A DNA stretch of 64,000 nucleotides from Septoria linicola. Lineage: Eukaryota; Ascomycota; Dothideomycetes; Mycosphaerellales; Mycosphaerellaceae. Below are positions 1 to 10,209 of this stretch, one piece after another. Where the stretch lies: assembly GCA_024114885.1 (NCBI GenBank), contig CP099418.1, forward strand, positions 2,356,001-2,420,000, given 5' to 3'. Within the stretch, counting starts at the first letter, position 1; every line of letters starts with the position of its first letter. Under the pieces are notes generated by a model. It did no database searches, was not told the DNA's origin, and saw nothing but the letters and a program-made list of their open reading frames with translations. The position numbers were made by a program, and so were the translations under genes.

Positions 1-1307
1 CTTCGATCTGGCCTTTCAAAGAGATCGGACGCCGGCTAGTAGTACTCGATTTTGCACACCGCGCTGGCGTGGTCGAGCCGCAGATGCTCATACACCTAGT
101 TAGTAATGGCAAGTGATTGCTTGCACCTGCATTTTTGGCCTAATGCTATGATAAGTTGGCGCTTGCAAGCGCAACCTCATGTGTGCAAACCCCAAGCATA
201 GACTGTAAGAATCTCGAGAAATGCATTCTAAGGCCATCGTGTATGAGCTGGCGAACCCCTGTCTGTACCCTTGCACGCTGCGCTGCGGAGAAACGCCTTG
301 GGAACACACCTCATCAAGATCGGCGATGTTATTGACCGAGTTTACGAGGTCTATCTTACTCTTCGAAAAAAAACAGGGTCCAAAAATGATTGGTTGAGAG
401 CGTTTCTTGGAAATCTGCCAGCACGTGACCCACTCCCAAAAACAGGGTCCGAGTGTGCAACGAAGATGCGTTATCACGTGAACTGTGCCTAAGGCCCTAG
501 ACTCGACGTTTTTCGTAGAAGTTCTTTCGACTCTACCTACCTATTAGGCGTAGTAAGCGACGGTATAGGAAAGGTTACGGACTATATAGTCGCTTACTAC
601 GCCTAATAGGTAGGTAGAGTCGAAAGAACTTCTACGAAAAACGTCCAATATTGGCCAGCTTACTAATCCTTTTTGAGTAGGTAGGATTGACCGAGCGCTA
701 CGGTCAGATCTTTGCGTTTACGCGACAGGGACTTCATGTTGTTAAGAATTGTGACACAACTCTTCTGCAGTACACGTTTTTGACCTTGCTTGCCCTCCTT
801 GGCACGTATATCCGTGTCATGCAGACAGTTGTCCTGGACTTCACGATCCATCTTCAGCTGATTGAGTCAGGCGGCGACGACTGCCAGGACATTGTGCAGA
901 ACGAATCAGCGCCGACAGTGCAGGACGTCTGCAGAAGGTGGCCGAGCTACTGCCCTTGATCTTTCTTTCTCGGTACCAATGCTCGGACCTACGTTTTGAA
1001 TGCCACTTCTCCAGATTGGAGCAGCTCATATCGAAGAGCATGGCACAATGAACTGTGACAATCAGATAGGCAATAGTGTCGCACGCGCAGGGGCGGATGT
1101 CAACCGTGTCTTTGCGTGTCGTCCGCCGCAACAGGCGAGTCCACAGTTGGCCGATCAGGCGAAAGCGCTAGTTAGACACGCCCGCACTTCTGCAGACACC
1201 TTTAGGACGGGCCGTCTGCCATGGCCTTTCGTCTCACGTCCTGGTTGATGAGGCTGATGATGGCGGAAGTCTCATCACAAACCGAATGCTTCGAAGCAGA
1301 CTTCATC
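1..1307. other. Left edge without a recognisable gene
   Basis: Only short open frames on both strands, none with a family signature or convincing splice structure. The stretch holds the inverted repeat at 505-645 and a short motif with an A-run followed by CAGGGTCC that occurs twice, near 367 and 437. It probably serves as upstream sequence of the M20 gene and as a landing site for a small transposable element. Confidence 0.5.
505..645. mobile_element. MITE-like foldback element (perfect 57-bp inverted repeat)
   Basis: Positions 505-561 and 589-645 are exact reverse complements over 57 bases with no mismatch; only 27 bases lie between them, and part of that loop (564-567 with 585-588) can pair as well. 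The arms contain the palindromically placed motifs CTACCTACCTATTAGGCG and its complement. There is no coding capacity. Size (141 bp) and structure fit a non-autonomous foldback or miniature inverted-repeat element. I see no clear target-site duplication at the immediate flanks, so the exact ends are open. It could also fold as RNA into one long hairpin. Confidence 0.7.
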
Positions 1308-3176
1308 ATGGTCGAACACCACGAGCACAGCCCGCACCTCGACTCTATCTCCCGCCACGTCGATGGACTCAGCAATGCCCTCCGCCAAGTGTCTTTAACC
1401 ATTCATGATAATCCTGAGCTTCAGTACGATGAATGCCAAAAGCCTGCTGTATACGATACTAGCTGACTGCTATCTCGTATCCTCACAGGTACAGTATGTG
1501 CGATCGATTCAAACCATCTCAGTCGTAATATGAGGAAGGTGAAGGCAGTGCTCATCTGCGAAATTGGCACGGCATCAGAGGATGAAAGTCGGTAGTAAAG
1601 CACTGACTCTCTCGCGATAACTATAGAAGAACATATCGCTCACGATGCGATCACATCACTAATGGAGCAACAACCTGGTTGTACGTGCATGAATACATTG
1701 TGTAAAACAGGAGGACTGACTAACTATGGTTGCTGCTAGGGCATGTAACACGCTCAGCTTACCAAATAGATACTGCCTTCGTCGCCGTATTCGACAGCGG
1801 CAGACCAGGTCCTGTCAGTAACAACGTTTGCCAGAAGCAATACCCGATTTGTCTTGATTCTCTACCTACCGTGCATGTGCTGCGGCACTTTGTGCTCAGA
1901 GGGGCGCTGTGGCAACTGAAGGCAGATTCGAGACAATGCTGACCCCTCGCTTTAGGTCGTTTCCTTCAACGCGGAGTATGATGCGTTGAAGTCGATCGGG
2001 CATGCTTGTGGCCACAACCTGATTGCGATTGCCTCAATTGGTGCAGCGCTTGCAACCGCCGAACTGGTTCGAGAGCAGGCGCTTTGCGGCAAAGTCGCGC
2101 TGTTCGGAACACCTGCAGAGGAAGGAGGCGGCGGCAAGATCAAGCTACTCAAGGCTGGCGCGTATGCGGAGCACGGGGTAGATATATCACTGATCAGTCA
2201 CCCTGGGATCACGCCAGATAGTGCCTTGTGAGTGCTCCAAGAGCGCCGTTATCCACAACGCGAAGCTACCATCGCTAATTCAGTACCACACGAACAGGAT
2301 GCGAACAGCTGCTTACTCTTCCTTTAAAGTGGAGTACTTCGGACGCGAAGCTCACGCAGCTGCAAGACCATGTATGAGATCCCTGTAAACGATCGCAAGC
2401 TTGCAGTCCTGACCAGTATCAGGGGACGGCATCAATGCACTAGATGCACTGATAATTGCGTACACGAGTACTTCGGCTCTACGGCAGCAGACCCAACCTG
2501 GAGACATCATACAGGGCCAGATCCTGAACGGCGGATTACGGTCTGTATCAGTGCAAGACTTTGATGTGACAGTCGCTCACATGTCGCAGGCCAAACATTA
2601 TACACGCATATGCGTCGGGTCTATTTGTGGTTCGGTCAGAGAACCGTGACCGGCTGGCAGCGCTCAAGACACGAGTATTGGCTTGCTTTGAAGGAGCCGC
2701 AACTGCGACAGGCGCCCAACTCAAGATCACACAGAAGAGCGAGTATGAAGACCATATGCCGAATCGAGCACTAGGTCAAAGCTTTCGCGAAGCGTTCAAT
2801 CAGCTTGGAGGTGACATTCCAACTGGAGACATTGACTGGCTTACTGGTACTACGATGGCCAGCACAGATCAAGGAGATATCAGCCATGCGATGCCTAGCA
2901 TTAGCCCTAACTTTTGGATACGCAGCTCATCCGGTGGCCCGCATAGTATGTTTAACGAATCTGGCTGCTAGGACATGACATGGTATGTACGCTAACACGC
3001 CTGCAGCACCTGACTTCGAGAAGGCTGCGAGAACCGAGGAGGCTCACGCGTTGGCTCTTCGTGTAGCGAAATGTCTTGCCGCCACCGCCATCGATGTCGT
3101 AACGAAGCCAGTGCTGTTGGCAGAAGTCAAACGAGAGTTTGCTGCAGAAACCGGTGGGAGACACAGTAACAAATGA
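1308..3176 (+). CDS. M20-family amidohydrolase/peptidase, eight exons, first junction unresolved
   Basis: Zinc-dependent amidohydrolase of the M20D type (aminoacylase-1-like / PM20D2-like), expected to cleave amide bonds of N-acylated amino acids or dipeptides in the cytosol. Supported exons: 1627-1677, 1740-1813, 1956-2227, 2298-2371, 2423-2540, 2590-2945, 3007-3176; every one of these junctions is GT-AG and keeps phase. The joined product carries IGHACGHNL (metal-binding His), GTPAEEGGGGK (catalytic Glu-Glu), YFGREAHAAARPWDG (dimer-domain His), LNGGLRPNIIHAYASG and a C-terminal zinc-site region around GPHTPDFEKAARTEEAH. Exon 1 begins at ATG 1308 and reads to the NPELQYDE region typical of the family N-terminus, but no GT donor in the right phase joins it to the acceptor at 1626. 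Either an unusual intron or a one-base lesion lies there. Family call sure; integrity of the N-terminus not. Confidence 0.8.
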
Positions 3177-5263
3177 CCTGGCCACGACGATCTACAATGC
3201 CCCATGAAGTCTAGTCGCGAGACCTAGTCACAGCCTTCTGCTTTCATGCGAGGCTCCGGTCGCTTGGAACGAAATACAGATGCTGCTAAGTAACGAGTAC
3301 AACTCGGCCATTCCGACAATATTGCATCGGCCTGGGTTCGTATGCCATGCAGATGCAGCCAGGAGTTAGATCTGTTCGGCCGTGACTCCTTCATTCCTGT
3401 GCATCTGCATTCCTCGGGCCACGATCCCATGCGGATGATCGTCGATTGCATGACTATATCTGATGACAGTGTGCGACCCTCCAAGGCACCAAGCAACAAG
3501 TTCTCGTCTCCGGAGATTCTGTTTATTGCTAGCTCAGTTATAGATGCCGATCCAACAACAACGATGTACTCGTCAATATCTGGCCTCTACTCGTGATCGA
3601 TACATATACACCAGACACAGATCTCAGACGGGAGCAGCTGCCACAATGAAATCTACTCTAATTATCTCTGTTGTCACTTTCTGCAGTGCTGCAGTCGTCC
3701 ATGTTTTCGAGGAAGCACAGCGCAGCGTGCGCCGAGCAACACCAACTGCCAATTCTGATGGACCACCATTACCATCAGCAGCACGCTACAAGGGCGTAAA
3801 TAATAGCTCCACGACAGTCCTCACTACTACAAGCTCACTCGTATTGCCATTACTTGCTGTGGTTACGATTCCTGATAGCATTCAGCCCACAGAAGCGCCA
3901 TCTCTATCTACAGCCTGCAAGAAGCGCCAACCCCTCTGTTCCAAAGATATTCCTAACATCGCCTGAATAGGTACTCCAATTTCTACTTGCGTCGATAAGA
4001 TGACCATATGTCCCGACCTCACTCGAAAACGGTATGGCGGGTGAGTATTTCGGATACGAACCTCGTGATGAACAGAACCTGATCCATTCTCAGCTGCTAC
4101 GACAAGAACTTCTGCGATGGCAATACCAGACCGTACCCAACACCATCGTGCTCCTAAGGGTCTGCGACGATCAGATACTAGAACAAATCTTTAATGCCTC
4201 TCTCACGATCAAGTGATGAGTTTTACAACGACAGGAAGTGGAGGGAGACCGGCAAGATTCTGTTGCGAACAACAGCCTCGAGACACGACATGCTTCTCGA
4301 ACTCGACATGACGTGACTCGGTCGCGGACGAGCCCACCTATTCTTGAAGTGCTTGCTGCACATTTCGCATCTGCGTGCACTTGGACCGATCACCCAGATA
4401 GGTCTCGGAACCGAGTACGATTCAACCAGGGTCTATGTGCTCCTGCCAAGCGACAAGCTTATAAGGTGCTGCATAGGTTCCTTGGAAGTAACATTTAATA
4501 GTGCCCGCAGTTACTGTGCACAAGCAAAGCTGAGCCTCGAAGGGCGGGAAGGCTGGCTTGGCCATGTGGGACGGCTTGAATGGTACCATCGGAGGCTTAG
4601 CAGCCAATGCAGCCAGATAAGGGCCTTCTTATTCTGCTCGAGCGACTTTCTCAAGATTTTGTCAATGTTAGTTGCAGTGGGCTTTGGCCGATACCATTCA
4701 ACCGAGACTTTTCAAGGGCAATGTGATCCAAAATGTAGACGAAATCAAAGTCGTTAACCTTGTCCCGTGGTTGCTAGATGAGTACGGCAATCAACGTACA
4801 CATATTGACTTGCAGAGAAAGCCGCGATGTTATTGTACATGTCAAGCACGGGGCCATGTACCCCGCGCAATTGATGTGTTTGGGAAATCTGCAAGTCATA
4901 GATTGTCGACCAAGGTAGCGGTAGCTGAAACGAGCTCAAGACAATGCACAGCGCCGGCTACTGACGGTTTTGCGGCACGTAGTTAGGTCAGTATCCATAT
5001 GTGTGCATGCTTCAAGTTTTGCGCCTGAGTAACCACGTTGGAAGCTGATATTGTTTGCATAGTCACCACCTTCAGCTGGCGGAGCGGACTAGAAATGGAC
5101 ATGATCGCCGTAGAGCAATTGTGCAACAGTCCGCATCCAGGCTCTGGCAGGAATGGCACGAAATTGAGGTAAGTGGTCGTTGATATCATGACATTTAGGG
5201 TAATATATCTCTGTAGACTACCGCTTGAGCGGAGGACATCTGCCTTGTCTAGAGAATGCACCA
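3177..5263. other. Two kilobases with no assignable gene
   Basis: Open frames here are short, overlap on both strands and match nothing I recognise. The best are 3646-3966 (+), 4344-4757 (+) and 4672-4986 (+). The last two contain stretches with ordinary amino-acid composition and may be decayed exons, but I could not build a continuous spliced protein from them. The right end is the 3' flank of the glutaredoxin gene. Confidence 0.4.
3646..3966 (+). CDS. Possible small secreted protein, unrecognised
   Basis: An ATG-started frame of 106 residues. The first 20 or so residues (MKSTLIISVVTFCSAAVV) look like a signal peptide: Lys after Met followed by a hydrophobic core and small residues. The rest is rich in Ser, Thr and Ala with three Cys in all, two of them near the C-terminus. 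It belongs to no family I know. The frame is short and lies in a gene-poor stretch, so chance is a real alternative. Confidence 0.22.
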   Translation: MKSTLIISVVTFCSAAVVHVFEEAQRSVRRATPTANSDGPPLPSAARYKGVNNSSTTVLTTTSSLVLPLLAVVTIPDSIQPTEAPSLSTACKKRQPLCSKDIPNIA

Positions 5264-5691
5264 CTAAGCCGCATTGGCCTTCTTCAACAGATCTGGAAGC
5301 TGGCTCTTCTTCGACTGCAGCTCGGAGTTGCCGCCAATATGCTTGTGGTTAATGAAGATGTTGGGCACGGAGCGCTGCGACGTGATCTCCTCGAGAGCGT
5401 CCTGGATGGCGGCGCCATCGTCTGATAATTCGATTAGTAAACTCCAGGTTGCAGGTTGCACTCGACCTCAGATAGCTTACCGACTTGGTCGAGCTCAATG
5501 ATATATGGCTTTGCGCCGAGCTCGCTCAAAAGCGACTTGGTAGCCTTGCAGTACGGGCAGTACGACTTGGAGAAGACGGCTGCGCTGGCTGTCAGTACTA
5601 TCTCTGGCCACACCTTGTTTCGTCCCCTTGTCTGCCACTCACCAACTGCATTGTTGTCGATGATTTCCTGTGCTTTTGCTTTGGCGGCCAT
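5264..5691 (-). CDS. Dithiol glutaredoxin (Grx1/Grx2 type)
   Basis: Glutathione-dependent thiol-disulfide oxidoreductase, reducing protein disulfides and glutathionylated proteins. Exons on the minus strand: 5691-5643, 5588-5481, 5421-5264, joined by two GT-AG introns in phase, giving about 104 residues, the normal length. The active site is SYCPYCKATK (CPYC dithiol); RSVPNIFINHKHIGG is the glutathione-binding cis-Pro and Gly-Gly region. The ATG at 5691 is the first in frame. Upstream of it the frame stays open for more than 40 codons and reads like a mitochondrial presequence (NFVRSFFSGARSAS), but without an ATG. The gene diverges from the ENA ATPase. Confidence 0.93.
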
Positions 5692-6658
5692 GACTGTGTT
5701 TGGGCTGGCTGAGCGGGCGCCGCTGAAGAAGGAGCGTACGAAATTAATGGTGGCGGTTTTGCGGGTGGTAGAGGTCGAGTTGTAGATGGGTTGTATGAAG
5801 GACGTTGATAGTAATCGTGGTCCTCAGAAGCGTAAGGCGACACGATCTTTCGCAAAGCATGCCGAAGTGCCGAGAGAATACGTCATTCGTGCCTCCCCGC
5901 TTTCGCTCTTTCCTCACGCCAAGATCGTTGCTGCCTCAGTATCGCGTGGCCACATCCGAGATGCGTATGGAGAGCTGCGAGCTGACGTGATGGCGACGGC
6001 TGGAACAAACGCCCAGCCGCTAGAAGGCTGCAGAGACGTTCACAGGGCCACACAGAGCGATGTCAGCAAATCAGCTCGTCTTCTGGGGCAAACTATCCAT
6101 CCTCTCCAAGAACGTTATCGTCCGCGCTACGACTTGGCGGTGCCACCAATGCCATCACACTGGCAACGCGACACCTCATGAGCTTACATTCCTCGTGTGA
6201 AGTACACCGTCTGCCATTGAATACTCAAGCCTCGAAGACACTGGCAAGACGCCACGTACAGGCCAGCGCCACGAGGACTTCGCGCGCATGCTGGCTTTGT
6301 CTGCCAGCCGTATCATATAGGCTTCAACCGAGCGGTCGAGCACGCATCTCGAGCCTCGCGGATGCGCCAAGTCTCCTTCTATCGCGACTTCTTGGGTTCC
6401 AAGAACATACTTTCTTGTCATCGGTCGACCCGCGGGTGCGAATGTGGCTACAACTCTTTTGCTTGACTAACGTTGACGCTCCACGGGCCTACATATATGC
6501 CTTTGCATCACCCACCGACCAGGCCTGTTGGTCAACTACTACCGAGTATTCTCTACTCGCTTTCTTTCGCTAAGCAATTATCCTGCCATCACATCACATT
6601 CCTCGCCAATTCAATTGTTACTACTCCCACATCACCTCACGCATGAACAAACAACAAA
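5692..6658. other. Divergent promoter region between glutaredoxin and ENA ATPase
   Basis: Nearly 1 kb separates the two divergent start codons. Open frames at 5786-6181 and 6178-6573 (+) are not supported by any family resemblance. The last 100 bases before the ATPase ATG are pyrimidine-rich with CACATCACC-type stretches, as in fungal 5' leaders, and the start context is AAAATGG. Confidence 0.5.
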
Positions 6659-9600
6659 ATGGGGAAATCACAGAATCCGCTTGAGGATCATGTCTCAGGA
6701 CAATCGAACAAACCTCTTAGCGCGCCTGCTCACGCTCTCAAATGGAAGCAAGTAGCCGAGGAGCTCAAGGCTGACATCGATGATGGTCTCAGCGCGAGCG
6801 AGGCGAGCACAAGATTGGAGGAGTATGGCAAGAACGAGCTTGGGGATGGCCAAAAGGTCAACCCGGGCAAGATCTTCGTCAGACAAATAGCGAACGCCAT
6901 GACATTGGTTCTGATTATTGCCATGGCCGTCTCGTTCGCGATCGCTTCATACATCGAGGGCGGTGTCATTTTCGGTGTCATCTTCATCAACATCGCTGTT
7001 GGTTTCTACCAGGAATTCCAAGCCGAGAAGACAATGGACTCGCTTCGATCGCTCAGCTCACCCACCGCACAGGCCGTTCGTGATGGCGAATCCAAGAGTT
7101 TGCCGACGGTAGACATCGTTCCTGGAGACTTGGTCGAATTGAAGACTGGTGACACTATCCCGGCCGACGTCCGTTTAGTTGATGCTGTAAACTTCGAGAC
7201 TGACGAAGCTTTGCTCACGGGAGAATCATTGCCTGTCCGCAAAGCGCACAACGATGTATTTGACACAGTCACTGGCCCCGGAGATCGTCTCAATGTGGCT
7301 TACAGCTCTTCCACGGTCACCAAAGGTCGTGCCACCGGCATTGTCTTCGCCACGGGCATGCACACTGAGATCGGCTCTATCGCTGCTGCACTACGCAAGA
7401 AGAACAGCCGAGTGCGACCAGTGAAGCGCAACGAGGACGGAACCACTAAAACTTACCGATACGTACAAGCCGCTGTTCTCACTTGCACAGACGCCGTAGG
7501 TCACTTCCTAGGTGTCAATGTCGGAACTCCGCTGCAAAAGAAGCTGTCACGACTCGCAGTTCTACTCTTCTTCGTTGCAGTGATTTGCGCCATCATTGTG
7601 CTCGGCGCGAATGAGTTCCGCAACCAGCGTGAGATCATCATCTACGCAGTCGCTACTGGCCTTTCTATGATTCCTGCTTCGCTGGTCGTCGTACTAACAA
7701 TCACAATGGCCGCCGGGACAAATCGCATGGTAGAGCGCAACGTAATTGTGCGAAACCTGAGGTCGCTTGAAGCATTGGGCGCCGTGACCGACATTTGCTC
7801 TGACAAGACCGGTACGCTTACTCAAGGCAAGATGGTTGCAAAGAAGGCGTGGATCCCAGCAAGTGGCACATACACCATTGACCAAACCGACGAACCCTTT
7901 AACCCCACGAAAGGTGACATCTCCTTCATCCAGAAGGAGCCCCACAAGATTGAGCTTAAGGACAAAGACAAGCAGTCCAGCTACGCTGAGCTGCTTCAGA
8001 ACAACGACGCACTTAAGGACTACCTCAGAGCGGCGTCCCTCGCGAATTTGGCAACTGTCCATCAGACTGATGCTGGTCAGTGGCACGCACGAGGTGATCC
8101 AACTGAGATTGCCATTCAAGTCTTCGCATCCCGCTTCCAATGGAACCGCAGGGCATCAGTCTCTGGTGACAATCCAGCCATGAAGCTCCTGGTTGAGTTC
8201 CCATTCGATTCCGATGTCAAGAAAATGAGTGTCATTTACAAGGATCTCCACAGCGAAAAGATGTACGCATTCACCAAGGGTGCAGTGGAGCGTGTGATCG
8301 CTTCGTGCACCTCTTACATCGCCGAGAACGACAAGCCTGGCGTTGAGATGACCGAAGAGTACCGCGAACAGATCTTGGAGAACATGGAGGCGCTGGCCAA
8401 ACACGGTCTCCGTGTCCTGGCGCTTGCCAGCAGAGATTACAACGAGACCTATGAAGAGGGCAAGGAAGTTGATCGCGCGGCAGTTGAGCAGGACCTTACA
8501 TTCCGGGGCTTGATTGGTCTCTACGATCCTCCACGCCCAGAGTCTGGACCTTCAGTGCGTCGCTGTCACGAAGCAGGTATTGAAGTTCACATGCTTACAG
8601 GCGATCATCCTGGAACCGCCCGAGCCATTGCTGCACAGGTTGGCATCCTGCCGACCAAGATGAATGAACTCAGCAAAGACATTGCAGACGCCATGGTCAT
8701 GACTGCTGGCCAATTTGACGGCCTATCAGACGACCAGATCGACGCCCTACCCGTACTACCACTTGTTATTGCGCGATGTGCACCAAACACCAAGGTCCGC
8801 ATGATTGAAGCTCTTCATCGACGCAAGAAGTTCTGCGCAATGACCGGAGACGGTGTCAACGACAGTCCTTCTCTGAAGCGTGCTGATGTTGGAATCGCCA
8901 TGGGTCAAGCCGGCTCCGATGTCGCCAAGGATGCATCCGATATCATTCTTACGGACGACAACTTCGCCAGTATCCTCGCTGCTGTAGAAGAAGGTCGCCG
9001 TACTTTTGACAACATTCAAAAGTTTGTGCTTCATCTGCTCGCTCAGAATGTTGCACAGGCCATCGTCCTCCTCGTGGGTCTCGTCTTCAAGGACTCCGAT
9101 CAGCTTTCGGTGTTCCCCATCTCTCCCATCGAGATTCTCTGGGTCATCATGATCACTTCAGGTAAATCTCTATCTTCTGCATCGATTTCGCTCGCGCTAA
9201 CATTCGCAGGTATTCCCGACATGGGTCTTGGTTTCCAGGAGAAAGCACCCGATGTGCTCCAGCGCCCTCCACAATCGCTCAAGCGTGGCATCTTCTCCAT
9301 TGAGCTGCTTGTCGACATGGTTGTTTACGGACTCTGGATCGCTGCCCTATGTCTAGGTGCCTTCGTTCTCGTTCTCTACGGGTGGGGCAACGGCGAGATT
9401 GGTATCGGCTGTAACGAATCTATCGGTGATGGTTGTGGCCTTATCTTCCGTGCTCGTGCCACCGCATTCGCCTGCCTCACCTGGTTCTCGCTGTTCCTGG
9501 CCTGGGAAGTCATCGACATGCGCCGCTCCTTCTTTCGCATGCAGCCAAACTCCGACAAGTACTTCACACAGTGGATGCTGGACGTCTGGCGCAACCAGTT

Positions 9601-9886
9601 CCTGTTCTGGGCTGTTGTCGCTGGCTTTGTACTCATCTTCCCGGTTCTTTACATTCCCGTAATCAGCGGAAAAGTGTTCAGACACACTGGCATCAGCTGG
9701 GAGTGGGGAATTGTCTTCATTGCTGCAGGTCTGTTCTTTGCAGGCATCGAAGCCTGGAAGTGGACCAAGCGCATCTTCTTCCGTCGCCGAGCATCAAAGA
9801 ACACAGCGACTGAGGAGGATTTGGAGACGAGAGTATTTGAACGTTACCTGACTCAAAGCTCGATGGGCGACGAGAAGAAGGTATAG
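6659..9886 (+). CDS. ENA-type (IID) P-type Na+/K+ efflux ATPase
   Basis: Membrane cation pump of the fungal ENA/PMR2 family, exporting Na+ (and K+) for salt and alkaline tolerance. The frame starts at ATG 6659. A 48-nt GT-AG intron at 9162-9209 is in frame without stop and is best removed: the protein then reads MITSGIPDMGLG as in the family and has 1059 residues, a typical length. Visible in order: N-terminal cation-ATPase domain, LLTGES of the A domain, CSDKTGTLTQGK with the phosphorylated Asp at residue 382, KGAVERVI of the nucleotide domain, LTGDHPGTA, MTGDGVNDSPSLK hinge, then six C-terminal membrane segments. The C-terminus ends in a basic then acidic cytosolic tail. It converges with the SDR gene 320 bp downstream. 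Ion preference cannot be read from sequence alone. Confidence 0.95.
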   Translation: MGKSQNPLEDHVSGQSNKPLSAPAHALKWKQVAEELKADIDDGLSASEASTRLEEYGKNELGDGQKVNPGKIFVRQIANAMTLVLIIAMAVSFAIASYIEGGVIFGVIFINIAVGFYQEFQAEKTMDSLRSLSSPTAQAVRDGESKSLPTVDIVPGDLVELKTGDTIPADVRLVDAVNFETDEALLTGESLPVRKAHNDVFDTVTGPGDRLNVAYSSSTVTKGRATGIVFATGMHTEIGSIAAALRKKNSRVRPVKRNEDGTTKTYRYVQAAVLTCTDAVGHFLGVNVGTPLQKKLSRLAVLLFFVAVICAIIVLGANEFRNQREIIIYAVATGLSMIPASLVVVLTITMAAGTNRMVERNVIVRNLRSLEALGAVTDICSDKTGTLTQGKMVAKKAWIPASGTYTIDQTDEPFNPTKGDISFIQKEPHKIELKDKDKQSSYAELLQNNDALKDYLRAASLANLATVHQTDAGQWHARGDPTEIAIQVFASRFQWNRRASVSGDNPAMKLLVEFPFDSDVKKMSVIYKDLHSEKMYAFTKGAVERVIASCTSYIAENDKPGVEMTEEYREQILENMEALAKHGLRVLALASRDYNETYEEGKEVDRAAVEQDLTFRGLIGLYDPPRPESGPSVRRCHEAGIEVHMLTGDHPGTARAIAAQVGILPTKMNELSKDIADAMVMTAGQFDGLSDDQIDALPVLPLVIARCAPNTKVRMIEALHRRKKFCAMTGDGVNDSPSLKRADVGIAMGQAGSDVAKDASDIILTDDNFASILAAVEEGRRTFDNIQKFVLHLLAQNVAQAIVLLVGLVFKDSDQLSVFPISPIEILWVIMITSGKSLSSASISLALTFAGIPDMGLGFQEKAPDVLQRPPQSLKRGIFSIELLVDMVVYGLWIAALCLGAFVLVLYGWGNGEIGIGCNESIGDGCGLIFRARATAFACLTWFSLFLAWEVIDMRRSFFRMQPNSDKYFTQWMLDVWRNQFLFWAVVAGFVLIFPVLYIPVISGKVFRHTGISWEWGIVFIAAGLFFAGIEAWKWTKRIFFRRRASKNTATEEDLETRVFERYLTQSSMGDEKKV

Positions 9887-10209
9887 ACATGAGTATTGTT
9901 AATTTGAGCGTTTTTGGAGTTAATTGAGGGTCACTCACGTAGAAGATGGTGACCGCCGCACGAGATTACTGCGGCAGAGCACAGGCGGCATTGTTGATAG
10001 CATCGCATTAGGCGCAGCCTTCTTGAATGAAGAAAGACATTGAAAGACACTGTACACATATGCTCCTGCTTCTGAATGTCCTCACATGGATGAACTGTGC
10101 ACAAGGCAATCGAGGATCATGCTAAACGATCATTTCCCAGAGACATTTATATGCTCATCAGGTCTCCTATGCACGCAACGCAAAATGCTTTAGGACTTCA
10201 CTATTGACG
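9887..10209. other. Convergent 3' intergenic region
   Basis: About 320 bp between the stop codons of the ENA ATPase and the SDR gene. No open frame of note; it probably carries both 3' untranslated regions. Confidence 0.5.
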
